From: Tritrichomonas musculus | Lineage: Eukaryota > Parabasalia > Tritrichomonadida > Tritrichomonadidae | NCBI GenBank assembly: GCA_039105265.1 | Contig: JAPFFF010000416.1 | Coordinates: 1-23,223, forward strand | Length of the DNA: 23,223 nucleotides | Reading direction: 5' to 3' | Part shown: positions 9,803-19,302 of the stretch, piece after piece | Position numbering within the stretch: position 1 is the stretch's first letter | Layout: every line of letters begins with the position of its first letter | The notes under the pieces: model-generated | Databases searched by the model: none | What the model was told of the DNA's origin: nothing | What the model saw: the letters and a program-made list of their open reading frames with translations, nothing else | Translations under genes and position numbers: made by a program

Positions 9803-10341
9803 TTAGAAATATAAAAATAATTTGTCTACAGAAAGACAATTTTCTAACATCGAAGTAGTATATAGCTGATGGATTCAACGATTACATAGATGACATCATC
9901 AGTATTCAATCGGTCGATGATATTCTCAAATATCTTCATAAATATCGATGGCGACTCCAATTTTCACAACATCATTGAATACAATAGCGATCCTTTTTTA
10001 AGCTTGGCAAGCCATTATCAGTTTGCAAATCTGATATCGATATTTTCAGAGAATCTTTAATCAAATTTGAAATGCTATATGAAAAATATTGAAATTTTGA
10101 TAATTATTATTTGTTATCAATCATTTTCAGGCTTTTGCAAAATTATTAGATTCTTTTTTTGAATAATATATAAATTTATTAAAACATCTATTTTCATTTT
10201 TTATTATTTATTGTTCTATACAAACCAATATATTTATATTTTTTTTTTTTTTTCAAAATTGAATATTATAGAAAAGTTATCGTTTCATCAAGATCAATTT
10301 AATAATTTTGCTATCAATATCAGAAAAAATACTGATAATTG
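9803..10341. other. AT-rich intergenic stretch
   Basis: No gene supported. A short open reading near 9867-9983 (ADGFNDYIDDIISIQS onward) is protein-like and could be a trailing scrap of the preceding decayed tract. T runs occur near 10240. Confidence 0.4.
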
Positions 10342-10352
10342 ATGTCGATTAT

Positions 10353-10372
10353 TAAGTGCGGAATTTTTATCC
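10353..10372 (+). repeat. Left terminal inverted repeat of the 710-bp element
   Basis: 20 bases identical to the reverse complement of 11043-11062. Confidence 0.95.
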
Positions 10373-11042
10373 TTTTGGCACTTTTTGGATAACTTTGGAT
10401 AAAAATTTTTTTTTTAGTATTCATTGAAATAGAGAAGTTTTTTGAATGTACATTCGATTAAACATGTAAAAAAATTAGATTTAATGTAAATATATATTTA
10501 ATTTAAGAAGATATTAAAAAAAAAATTCAATATATTAATAACTTTAATTTGAAATAACTTATATCTCAAAAAGTTATTTATTTTATTCGTCAGCTATTCA
10601 AATATGACCGATATATTGAATTTGCAAAACATAAAAAAAGTTATAGAATTCAAAAAAATATGATCATATATTGAAATTATACCTAGAAAAAAGGCAAATT
10701 TCTTGATGGTAATATGAAAAAATGATTTTTTAAAAAGCAAAATCTTATATTTTCCTAATGTTTATTATATATTTCAGGTGGTTTAATAAAAGCTTGTTTT
10801 TTAAGGAAAAATCATTTTATTTTCAAAATATCTTCTAAAAACAAAAGCAAATTCATTTCACTATGAATACAACATCGAAAACCGGCTTATTTTTTAATTT
10901 TTTCAAAAAATAATAATAAATATACTTTTTTTTCAAAAATATAGTTATTTTTTTTTACTTTTAATATAATACGCAAGCTAAAAACAGTCTTTTTAAGCTG
11001 TCACTTTTTTTGGATAATTTTGGATAATTTTTTTTGACCTAA

Positions 11043-11062
11043 GGATAAAAATTCCGCACTTA
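11043..11062 (-). repeat. Right terminal inverted repeat of the 710-bp element
   Basis: 20 bases, exact inverse of the left end, followed immediately by the second copy of the 11-bp target duplication. Confidence 0.95.
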
Positions 11063-11073
11063 ATGTCGATTAT

Positions 11074-11338
11074 CTAGATATAACAAGCAAAATGAGGTCA
11101 AAATAAATTTGAATATTGGGATATTGAATAGTCTCAATGATCATTATAAAAAAAAGTGCAAATGAATGAAAATATTGAACAATATATAAACAAAATCATT
11201 ATATTTTAAAAAAGATTTATGATATTTTCATTTTTATTATTAATCATTAATCATTTTTTTTTTCAAATCAATATTTCTAATAGCAAAAAAAATTAATAAA
11301 TCAAAAATTCATCTTTAATATACTAGTAATGTTATTAT
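11074..11338. other. AT-rich gap downstream of the dehydrogenase gene
   Basis: No gene or repeat recognised. Contains the 3' end region of the alcohol dehydrogenase transcript (minus strand) and T-rich runs near 11255. Confidence 0.4.
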
Positions 11339-12487
11339 TTACTCTGAAAGTTTCTTGTAAAGTTGAATGATTTCCTCAATGCTTGTCTCTCTTGGATTTC
11401 CTGGTCTTGTAGCATCATCATACGCAGACTTTGCAAGGAATTCATAATCTTTAGCCTTGACTATCTTTTTAAGATCAACTGGGATACCAACATCAGATGA
11501 TAATTTCATGACCGCATCAACAGCAGCCTTCCTGTATTCTTCGGGCTTCATTGATTCGACGCCTGGAACTCTCATTGCTTGAGCAATGTGGAGGTATTTA
11601 TCGCCAGTGTAAGGCGCATTATATTCCATAACTGTTGGTAAAATGATAGCACAAGCAATTCCGTGTGGTGTGTCGTACAGAGCGCTGAGAGGATGAGCCA
11701 TTGCATGAACAAGACCAAGGCCAACGTTTGAGAATCCCATTCCTGCGATGTATTGTCCCAAGGCCATATCTTTTCTCCCTTCAGGTGTGTTAGCGACAGC
11801 ATTACGAAGGCTTCTTGAGATGATTTCGATTGCCTTGAGGTGGAACATGTCTGTCATTTCCCAAGCACCAAGCGTGATGTAGCCTTCAATTGCATGTGTG
11901 AGAGCATCCATTCCTGTTGCTGCTGTCAAGCCTTTTGGCATGCTTGACATCATGTCCGGATCAACAATGGCAACAACTGGAATGTCGTGTGGATCAACAC
12001 AGACCATCTTCCGGTTCTTTTGGGCATCAGTGATGACATAGTTGATTGTAACTTCAGCCGCTGTTCCTGCTGTTGTTGGAACCGCAAAGATCGGTGCTGC
12101 CTTATGCTTTGTGTTCGCTGGACCTTCAAGGCTGACAACATCTGCAAATTCTGGATTGTTGACAATGATACCTGTCGCTTTGGCCGTATCTATCGATGAT
12201 CCGCCTCCAATTGCAATGATGTAGTCTGCTCCTGCTTCTTTGTAGGCTGCAACGGCTTGGTTGACATTCTCAATTGTCGGATTTGGCTTGATATTTGAAT
12301 AAATAGAATATGCAAGATTTGCTTCTTCAAGAATATCAGTGACTTTCTTGGTTACATTGAATTTGATAAGATCTGGATCAGAACAGACAAGCGCTTTCTT
12401 GAATCCACGTCTATGAGCTTCTGTTGCAATCGCTTTGATTGCACCAGAGCCGTGATATGATGTCTCATTAAGTACAGATCTTTTCAT
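11339..12487 (-). CDS. fucO: Iron-dependent alcohol dehydrogenase, lactaldehyde reductase (FucO) type
   Basis: NAD(H)-dependent group III alcohol dehydrogenase, expected to interconvert lactaldehyde and 1,2-propanediol or act on related short aldehydes in the cytosol. At 382 residues it equals E. coli FucO in length and resembles it along the whole chain. Shared blocks include LNET near the start, the nucleotide-binding GGGSSIDTAKA (94-104), PTTAGTAAEVTINYVITD (137-154), DPHDIP, and GMGFSNVGLGLVHAMAHPL (249-267). The presumed iron ligands Asp194, His198, His261 and His275 are all present, so it should be active. The ATG at 12487 follows an initiator motif by 19 bases. The stop codon lies in TAAA, a motif linked to trichomonad polyadenylation. 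Base composition is much less AT-rich than its surroundings, as in well-expressed genes. Bacterial origin by lateral transfer is likely but inferred. Confidence 0.96.
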   Translation of the reverse strand: MKRSVLNETSYHGSGAIKAIATEAHRRGFKKALVCSDPDLIKFNVTKKVTDILEEANLAYSIYSNIKPNPTIENVNQAVAAYKEAGADYIIAIGGGSSIDTAKATGIIVNNPEFADVVSLEGPANTKHKAAPIFAVPTTAGTAAEVTINYVITDAQKNRKMVCVDPHDIPVVAIVDPDMMSSMPKGLTAATGMDALTHAIEGYITLGAWEMTDMFHLKAIEIISRSLRNAVANTPEGRKDMALGQYIAGMGFSNVGLGLVHAMAHPLSALYDTPHGIACAIILPTVMEYNAPYTGDKYLHIAQAMRVPGVESMKPEEYRKAAVDAVMKLSSDVGIPVDLKKIVKAKDYEFLAKSAYDDATRPGNPRETSIEEIIQLYKKLSE

Positions 12488-12502
12488 TATTGTGATGAAA
12501 AA

Positions 12503-12508
12503 AAGTGA
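12503..12508 (-). promoter_or_regulatory. Initiator-like element of the alcohol dehydrogenase gene
   Basis: The minus strand reads TCACTT with +1 A opposite 12506, a 19-base leader. Matches TCA(C/T)T(A/T). Confidence 0.6.
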
Positions 12509-13065
12509 TATGATTTCTTTTTATGTTTTTCTTAGAAAAATGTGTTTTAAGCTTTCAAATTTTGAATTAAATTTGAATGCAATATTGAAAATAACTGAAA
12601 AATATCTTTAGACGGATGTGCTTTTATTATTATCTTGTTAAAAATATTAGAAATTGTGGTAGAATAAAATATCCATTTGATTTTTCAAGATTGGATGCTA
12701 TTTTTTTTTATTAAAGATAATATATCATATCAAAACTACAATAGTGATAAGAAAAATAAAGTAGGCCTAAAATATGAAATTAATTTTTATTTTAGAAAGA
12801 AAACTCAGCTATAAAAACAAAGAGTATCAATATATAAACCAATACTTTTTTTATTCACAATTAATTGAATTCTAAGAAATTTTCAATCAAATCCATATTT
12901 TCAATTAAATAACGGTTAATTTTGAATCATTTCATCCATATAAATGTTTTAAAACAAAAACTAATATATTCATTAATTTAAATGACTATAAATAATTTTC
13001 AACCATTTGGAAGGCAACCATTTTTTAGAGCAACTATTTTATTTACGGTTTTTACCAAAAAATTG
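12509..13065. other. AT-rich intergenic stretch upstream of the dehydrogenase gene
   Basis: No open reading frame with protein character and no clear repeat. Confidence 0.4.
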
Positions 13066-14106
13066 GATAGACTTTCTTTTCCCCACTTTTACTAAAATTT
13101 CTATTCAATTATTTTTGAATAATTTTTAATCGTCGTGGCCAGACATTTTCCATTTCCCTTCTCTCCTTATTGAACATATTGTCAGCCACACAATTCTATT
13201 TAAAAACAAGACACTACACATTTAATTGTTTAAACGCATTGGAACGCAGAAACGATTGAAATACTCAATCTTAATTTTATATCAGAAACGATGATTGCTT
13301 TAGTGCATATAAACTTATATTAACAGACTATAGTTTTACAATCATGTATCTTTTTTATAATACTATTTCTAAATTTGATCACATAATGAACATATAAATT
13401 CACGAAAATATAATTATGTACTTGAGATCGCCAATCTACTTTTACAATAGCAAGAAGAACAAATGAATTGATTTAACTAACTTCATAAGTAAACACATCT
13501 TTTTTCTAATTAGAACTTTCATATTTTTAAACTTATATATAAACCATTGAAAATAAAATAAATTGAATTATTTTTAATCGTAGATGGTCGGTTTAAAATA
13601 ATACTTGCTCATTTTTATGGTTTCATATCAGAGGCAACAGTCTTTAAGTTGCATTATTTCACCACTTAGAACAAATTTATGAATGAAGCTTTACTGCTAG
13701 CAGCGATATTTTCTAGAAAAAATGATTTTTTTAAGATCATCTACCAAAATCCTTCACTTCTGTAAAAGGTTTTTCATTATCTAAACATCTAAGCAATACA
13801 GAAACTTACTTTCATATAAAATAATGGCATTAAATGGAAATATTTCTCATTATTATGTTATTATTTTTATTTCCCTACGACATAATTCACTTATGCATTT
13901 TTATGCGAAATTTTATGATGCAATATATTAGTTAAAACACTAAATTTAAAATATTTGTTTTATATTTATATGTTAAAATTTTTAAAGTTTTTTTTTTAAC
14001 TTTTTGAGAAAAAATTTTGGTAAAAGTGGGGAAGATTTGAGAGTAGTATTCAATTTTTATAAATTGAGGGAAAATTCTAGTAAAAGTGGGGAATTTTCGG
14101 TCTATC
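13066..14106. mobile_element. Possible diverged inverted-repeat element, about 1.04 kb
   Basis: GATAGAC at 13066 pairs with GTCTATC ending at 14106. Inside these, TTCCCCACTTTTAC at 13079-13092 pairs with GTAAAAGTGGGGAA at 14080-14093 at the same offset. Flanking arm sequence to about 65 bases is roughly two-thirds alike. A second GTAAAAGTGGGGAA lies at 14020-14033, 60 bases before the outer one. No target duplication is clear and the interior has no gene. It may be an old MITE or chance pairing of a short dispersed repeat. Confidence 0.35.
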
Positions 14107-15020
14107 AAAAATTGAGAAAAATTTTTCTTTCGTATAATATAATTTCTTCTATTTTAGAGCATTTGAAATCGGCCAATATCTCCATTTAGATATTTTGATT
14201 ATACTATTTGTATATAAAGTATAAAATTAATTATCATTGAATATGCAATAAAGATATATAAATTATATTTTACGAATGTGAAATTATTTTTTCTAAATTA
14301 TTCATGATTACCAGTGTTTATCAATTGATTTATTTGATATCTATTTATCTCAGAAAAAAAAAAGCCTTCAATCAAATATATTTTTTTTTAATTTTTTATT
14401 AAATCATTAAAGACTATGAACAAGTATATACATATATCAATATTTGCTTTTTATAATGTATATATTGAATCATAACAAAAAAAAAAAAAATTAATTAAAT
14501 AAATATATAGAGATTGTCAGGTAGGGAAATTGGCACAATTCTAAGTTCTATCAAAGAAAATTTCATTTAGTATGGACTTTCTAACATGCCTAAATACACT
14601 TAATAAGATACATGTAATAAATTCCCAATCTTTTTTTTTATTTCATTTGCAATAACAAAAAATACATTAATAGTACACATAATATAGTAATAAAAGTGGT
14701 AGTTGTTCATTTAAAATTTTATTATATGCATTTATATTTTTAAAAAAATTATCATATGTTGAGAAAAATTAGTTTGACATTCAACTTTTTGAGAGTGCTG
14801 CCCCAAAAGAATTTCGTTGCAGCTACTCTTAATTTTTTTAACCCTTTACTAATAGAATATATATAATAATTTTTAAATTGATAAAAAAGTTTTTTAATTT
14901 TTAGATATTTGATGAGATATTTATGTTTGCATAATTTCAAAAAGAAAAAAAAAAAAAAAAAAAAAAAGGCAAAATTTTAATTTTCTTTAGAAAAGGCAAA
15001 GAAAAATAAAATTTTATTTG
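14107..15020. other. AT-rich stretch upstream of the helicase gene
   Basis: No gene supported. Holds TAGAGATTGTCAGG at 14508-14521 (repeated at 18876), a GC-rich-armed hairpin at 14792-14829 (AGAGTGCTGC against GCAGCTACTCT, one bulged base), and a 23-base A run at 14945-14967. No good TCAYTW initiator was found close to the helicase start. Confidence 0.45.
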
Positions 15021-16550
15021 ATGTCCAAAAAAAGCATTGAAGGCTCAAAAAAAGAAGTTAATAATAAAATTGTTGTTTCTAATGGGACAAAATTAAAACA
15101 AGTTATTCAAAACGAGAACATAGAAACAATACGTGAAGATAAAATAATTGCATTTTACTCTTCCAAAACTTTCAAAGATATTATTACTGGACCAAAAGCT
15201 CAGCCTATACTTAGATCACTTCGTGAGATGAATTTTTCTCGTCCATCAACAATTCAAGAAAAATCAATCACTATATTAAATGATGAAAAAAAAGATTTAA
15301 TAGCCCAATCACAAAATGGGACAGGCAAAACAGTTGCATTTATAGTTCCAATGCTTCTTCATGTCAATCCTCAAATTCAATCACCGCAAATAATATGTAT
15401 CTGTCCAACAAGAGAACTTGTTATGCAGAATTATGATGTCTTTTCAAAATTAAATTCTCATTTAAATTTCACATCGGGAATTTGTTTAAAGGACCATGAC
15501 CATCCATCCAAAAATTCGCAAATATTATTTGGTACAGCCGCATCAATTGTTTTCCAAATCAATTCAAAAGTCATTACTGATCTTTCGAAAATTAATTTCA
15601 TAGTTTTTGATGAAGCAGATGCAATTTTATCCAAATCATCTGCACATATCAAACATGTAAACGCACTGATAGAAAAAGTTCCGAACGATGTTCAGTATGC
15701 CTACTTTTCAGCAACATTTAGTAATGCATCTCTTGAGTTAATCAAGAAAACAAGTCCGAATGCGATTTCAATTCGATTGAAACAGAAAGAAGAATGCCCA
15801 CCATCAATTCAGCACTGGTATACTGTTGTCACTGATAAATCGGAAGGAATGAACGTAGTTGTAGAGCTTGTTAAAAATGTTAGAAGAGGAAAAACGTTAA
15901 TTTTTATAAGAAACAAAAAAAAGATCGATTTTTTATGCGACTTTTTGAAAGCAAACAAAATTCAATGCGAAAAATTTTCCTCTGAATTATCAAAAGATGT
16001 ATGTGAAAATGCTTTCAACGCCTTCAAAAGTAACAAGGTCAACGTTCTGGTGACAACGGACATGCTATCGCGTGGAATTGACATTCCTAATATTTCGATT
16101 GTAATTAATTTTCAAGTTCCTACAAAACCTACGATATCTTTCTCAAAGCAGGCTAAAGGTAAAGGTAAGAAAAAAAATGACAAGAAAAACCTCCCCGATA
16201 TAGATACTTACTTGCATCGTGCTGGAAGAGTCGGACGATTTGGTAGATTTGGAATCTGTTTCACAGTTGCATTTGACAATCAGAATGAACCAGAAAGAGA
16301 AGACGTGGTTCTCAAGAGATTCTGCAACAATTTTCATTTAGATGTCCCTCTACATTTTGTCGAAAAAGAGGATGTCTTCGGCCTATCTGAAAAAAGCATT
16401 GAAAACGATGATGCCCAAATTAACGATGAGGTGGTTAGCATCGAGAGTGATGAATTCGAATACGATGACGATGACGAAGAAATTGTTGTGAATAATGAAA
16501 ATGATGATGACGATGATAACGACGACGATTATGATGACAATTTTGACTAA
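15021..16550 (+). CDS. DEAD-box ATP-dependent RNA helicase, Dbp5/DDX19-like, with acidic tail
   Basis: Unwinds or remodels RNA-protein complexes using ATP. The 509-residue chain starts at the first ATG and shows the motifs in order: Q motif FSRPSTIQ (72-79), motif I AQSQNGTGKT (95-104), PTREL (129-133), DEAD (197-200), SAT (230-232), LIFIRN (293-298), TTDMLSRGID (345-354) and HRAGRVGR (399-406). AQSQ before GTGKT, SRGID and IQHWYTV recall Dbp5/DDX19, the mRNA-export helicase at nuclear pores, but eIF4A-like relatives are not excluded. Motif Ib is GTAAS rather than the usual TPGR. Between motifs V and VI is a lysine-rich insertion (about 372-390), and residues 463-509 form an Asp/Glu-rich tail uncommon in this family. 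All catalytic motifs look intact. The stop is followed within a few bases by AAATAAA. Confidence 0.95.
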   Translation: MSKKSIEGSKKEVNNKIVVSNGTKLKQVIQNENIETIREDKIIAFYSSKTFKDIITGPKAQPILRSLREMNFSRPSTIQEKSITILNDEKKDLIAQSQNGTGKTVAFIVPMLLHVNPQIQSPQIICICPTRELVMQNYDVFSKLNSHLNFTSGICLKDHDHPSKNSQILFGTAASIVFQINSKVITDLSKINFIVFDEADAILSKSSAHIKHVNALIEKVPNDVQYAYFSATFSNASLELIKKTSPNAISIRLKQKEECPPSIQHWYTVVTDKSEGMNVVVELVKNVRRGKTLIFIRNKKKIDFLCDFLKANKIQCEKFSSELSKDVCENAFNAFKSNKVNVLVTTDMLSRGIDIPNISIVINFQVPTKPTISFSKQAKGKGKKKNDKKNLPDIDTYLHRAGRVGRFGRFGICFTVAFDNQNEPEREDVVLKRFCNNFHLDVPLHFVEKEDVFGLSEKSIENDDAQINDEVVSIESDEFEYDDDDEEIVVNNENDDDDDNDDDYDDNFD

Positions 16551-16722
16551 TTGCAAATAAAATTAATTTTTCTTCATATTTCTGTTATTCAAATGTTTTT
16601 GACTTATTGTTTTTTATTAATATTATTACATATTTGTTAAATGATTAAATAAATCATATTTCTTTTTTGAGATATACAACAAAACCAACCATTTACGATT
16701 ACATCATTGTAAATCTTACACC
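16551..16722. other. Spacer after the helicase gene
   Basis: Contains the helicase 3' end with AATAAA-like sequence. No further gene seen. Confidence 0.4.
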
Positions 16723-16930
16723 TGATTATATTGATGATATCATTCTTTCAATTTCATAAAAGATTTGAATTGATTTTTATTCTTTATTCTTTATTTTCTC
16801 AATTTTGTAAGAAATAAAAAATATAAACATTTCAATAAGTTTTTATTTTATATTTTTGAATGATTATTTCAAAAATAAAATTGTCAAATATTGAATATGT
16901 GATTTAATTTATTTATGAATGAAAATAATA

Positions 16931-16936
16931 TCATTT
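16931..16936 (+). promoter_or_regulatory. Initiator-like element of the first 187-codon gene
   Basis: TCATTT with +1 A at 16933, a 27-base leader to the ATG at 16960. The same spacing occurs in the second copy. Confidence 0.55.
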
Positions 16937-16959
16937 TTATTTTAATCAATCAGTAAAAA

Positions 16960-17523
16960 ATGTTGAATTTAAAGATCCAAATGGAATCAATCAATCTTTC
17001 AAGAGATATTGTGAATGAGAATGACACGATTCGTGTTAGTATTACAACCCTTCCAGACGGCCAAAAACAAGCACAAACATTTGAAGCCAAAGAAATGAAA
17101 ACATCAGGACCAACATTCAAAATTCAAATGAATGATCAAACAGAAAAAGTTGTTATTGTATTTCGAAAGCAGAACATTTTTGGCCCCGACCACATTATTG
17201 CATCAACTACATTGAACTCGAAAGATATTCGAATATTCAACGAAATGATGAGCAATGAACATCATAAGATATCGATTTATGAACCACTTCAAAATTACAA
17301 CAATAAAAACAACAACAAAAGCAACAGTAAAAACAACAACAACAAAATATTTCATAACAAGAATCGACGAATTGTTGGAACGATGGAAGTTGAATTTACA
17401 TTACGAGAAGAATTTCAACGTCAACGAATGAAGACAAGTGCATTCTCGAGAATTGATCCAATCATGTATAATCAAAGTCAAGGAAATACAGATTTCCTTT
17501 TCCAAGATCCAATTTCTAACTAA
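16960..17523 (+). CDS. 187-residue protein, possibly C2-like beta-sandwich, copy 1
   Basis: Function not established. The order of beta-strand-like segments (LNLKIQMESINLS at the start, TFKIQMND, EKVVIVFRKQNIFGPDHIIASTTL around 62-85, then RRIVGTMEVEFTL at 136-148) suggests a compact C2-type beta sandwich, as in trichomonad phospholipid-binding-like proteins. Calcium-binding aspartates are not convincingly placed. Residues 112-135 are an Asn/Lys-rich low-complexity insert encoded by AAC/AAA triplets, probably a loop. There is no signal peptide or membrane segment, so a cytosolic protein is expected. Intact, with its own initiator. It differs from the copy at 21778 only at residues 17 (Ile here, Val there) and 98 (Ser here, Asn there). 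Confidence 0.85.
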   Translation: MLNLKIQMESINLSRDIVNENDTIRVSITTLPDGQKQAQTFEAKEMKTSGPTFKIQMNDQTEKVVIVFRKQNIFGPDHIIASTTLNSKDIRIFNEMMSNEHHKISIYEPLQNYNNKNNNKSNSKNNNNKIFHNKNRRIVGTMEVEFTLREEFQRQRMKTSAFSRIDPIMYNQSQGNTDFLFQDPISN

Positions 17524-17663
17524 TTTTTTATTTTGTTTATATGTTATATGTTATATATTATATATAATACTATAATAATAAAACATAGAATCTGCATCAA
17601 TTATCATTTTCTTATTTCTTTATTAATCACTAAAATCAGAAATGAAAATAATCATTGATTCAT

Positions 17664-18149
17664 ATGAAAAATTTAAATTATTGTTTTTATGATATTAATC
17701 CAAAATTTCCAAAGCATTTGAAAGTGCTTTTCTCTCTGAAAACGGAAAAAAATTCAGAACGGAAAAAAGTTAGCATCACTAAGTTAAAATTTTCCAAACA
17801 TAGAAAAATTGAAATTTCTTTGTTTCATTTCACTTCACTAATATTCTTGTTCAACTGGATGAGCCAGCAACTAAAACTTCCCCTAAAAGAAGATATGGAA
17901 ATAATTTCACTCCCAAATGAATTTAATCAAGGCAGAGATTCAAATGAATCTGATAATTCTGAAATAAATGAAATCTCATTCTCTTCGTTATTTGATTTAT
18001 TTAAATATTCAAAAACAATTTGCAAAAATGATATTATCCAAAATTTGGTCAGCAATTGTACAAATCAACTTGAGTTGCTGAAAAGATCACACAATATTAA
18101 AAATGAAAACATAAATATTTTTTTCAGATTACTTAAGGTGGTTTTATGA
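17664..18149 (+). CDS. Uncertain 161-residue ORF
   Basis: Open from the ATG at 17664, directly after the first duplicated unit. I recognise no family. The N-terminal half is Lys-, Phe- and Ser-rich. The C-terminal half (FSSLFDLFKYSKTICKNDII, then NLVSNCTNQLELLKRS) has amphipathic, helical character. The best initiator-like sequence is TCATTG at 17652-17657, one base off consensus and very close to the ATG. It may be a real small gene, the N-terminal piece of a broken one, or a chance ORF. Confidence 0.35.
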   Translation: MKNLNYCFYDINPKFPKHLKVLFSLKTEKNSERKKVSITKLKFSKHRKIEISLFHFTSLIFLFNWMSQQLKLPLKEDMEIISLPNEFNQGRDSNESDNSEINEISFSSLFDLFKYSKTICKNDIIQNLVSNCTNQLELLKRSHNIKNENINIFFRLLKVVL

Positions 18150-19302
18150 AAAATAAATTCCCTAAAAAACTTTACTCATTCCTTTTCAATTAAAAAACAA
18201 ACTTGATATATATCAACAAAACAATAAGGAAAATAAATAACTAATGATAAAGACTATTATTCCTTTTCTATGATTTTTACATGAAATTATAAATTTTTGT
18301 TAATTAGCTAACATTTATTAAAACAAAATATAAAAATCAAATAAAGAGAACTTATGCATCAATAAAATATCAGCAATTTTAAAAATCATCATTTATATTG
18401 ATATAATATTTTTATAATATGCAAATTCATTCATCAAATATATTTAAAAATTCACTATAATTACTTGTATTCCGTGTAAAATAAATTAACAGAAGTACTT
18501 CTGGAATCATTGTTTTTTTATGGCAAATGCAAATATTTAGAAATTTTTTTACTTTTTCAAGTAAAAAGAAAAAGGAAAAACTTAAATTGTTAATTTAACG
18601 GTACCAATCAATGGAGTTTTACAAAAACTCTTGCTATTTAATCTTTAAATTTTAATAAAAACGAAATTGTATATATTAAAATTTTGTAATTAATCGATAT
18701 TTTCAAACTTGGTTAATTGAATAGTAAGTTTTATTTGATTTTACTCTAAAATATATTATTAAAATTTAAATTTAAAAGCCACATATTGAGATAAAATTTT
18801 CAAAGTCTAATTCGACAATCAGTGAAAAGATTGAGAGAAAACAAAATAATGATATATTATCTCGGAGGATAAGTTTAGAGATTGTCAGGCCCTAATTTTT
18901 TATTTAGGTCTTTAATAAAAATATAAAAAAATTAAATTTCCAATTTTTGATTTTACCTTGAGTTAGAGGCGCGACATCATTAGAATATTAGAATTGATGA
19001 TGGGTTTCCTAAGACCAAATTTTTATAAGTTTGATATTCGACGAAAAATTAACGAACGAAAATGAACTTTTTTTTTGGTGACCAGTAAAAAAAAAAGATA
19101 TTCTTCAATTGCATTCAAATTTTGAAGCGGCAGGTCACAAATTGAATGCATAAGGTCAAATCAAAAAATAAAAATATTGCGAAATCTACTGAATTGTATC
19201 ATACATATATCTTTTATTTATCATTTATTTTATTTACTATTTATATAAATATACTCAATTTTTAATGAAAATATCTGAAAATGGACAAACGAGGGTTCGT
19301 AA
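18150..19302. other. AT-rich stretch upstream of the ankyrin gene
   Basis: No gene supported. Small structures are a perfect 14-bp palindrome CAGAAGTACTTCTG at 18490-18503, a TTTTTAC/GTAAAAA hairpin at 18546-18567, the second TAGAGATTGTCAGG at 18876-18889, and an inverted pair TGCATTCAAA / AAATTGAATGCA between about 19108 and 19150. The missing 5' part of the following gene was sought here in all plus frames and not found. Confidence 0.45.

Larger units (their letters stand above)
10342..11073. mobile_element. 710-bp non-autonomous element with 20-bp TIRs and 11-bp target duplication (MULE-like MITE)
   Basis: Element proper is 10353-11062. Its ends are perfect inverted repeats, TAAGTGCGGAATTTTTATCC at 10353-10372 and the reverse complement at 11043-11062. 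Directly outside lies an exact 11-base duplication, ATGTCGATTAT, at 10342-10352 and 11063-11073. Just inside both ends a CAC-T(n)-GGATAA-YTTTGGATAA block (10379-10402 and 11002-11027) occurs in the same, not inverted, orientation. The interior is AT-rich without a gene. Mutator-like elements make 8-11-bp duplications and are known in trichomonads, so a non-autonomous Mutator-like element is the best guess. The intact duplication and identical TIRs suggest recent insertion. Confidence 0.9.
16723..17624 (+). repeat. Direct repeat, copy 1 (gene-carrying segmental duplication)
   Basis: About 902 bases matching 21511-22435 in the same orientation. Similarity begins at TGATTATATTGATGATATC and ends at TTTCTTTATT, on both sides falling off abruptly. 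It includes the promoter, the 187-codon gene and its 3' flank. Differences are few substitutions plus length changes in two simple-sequence tracts. Confidence 0.95.

Noticed and set aside
11572-12224. Several 60-76-codon open frames on both strands inside the dehydrogenase gene
   Set aside because: They are shadows of a clearly conserved gene, show no family features and have no initiator motif.
14004-14189. Plus-strand 61-codon open frame with internal similarity
   Set aside because: The internal similarity comes from the GTAAAAGTGGGGAA repeat. No ATG context or family supports a gene.
14752-14940. Minus-strand 62-codon open frame
   Set aside because: Covers a hairpin with GC-richer arms in AT-rich DNA. 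Low-complexity Lys/Phe/Tyr protein without promoter motif.
15458-16337. Minus-strand open frames within the helicase gene
   Set aside because: Antisense shadows of the intact helicase.
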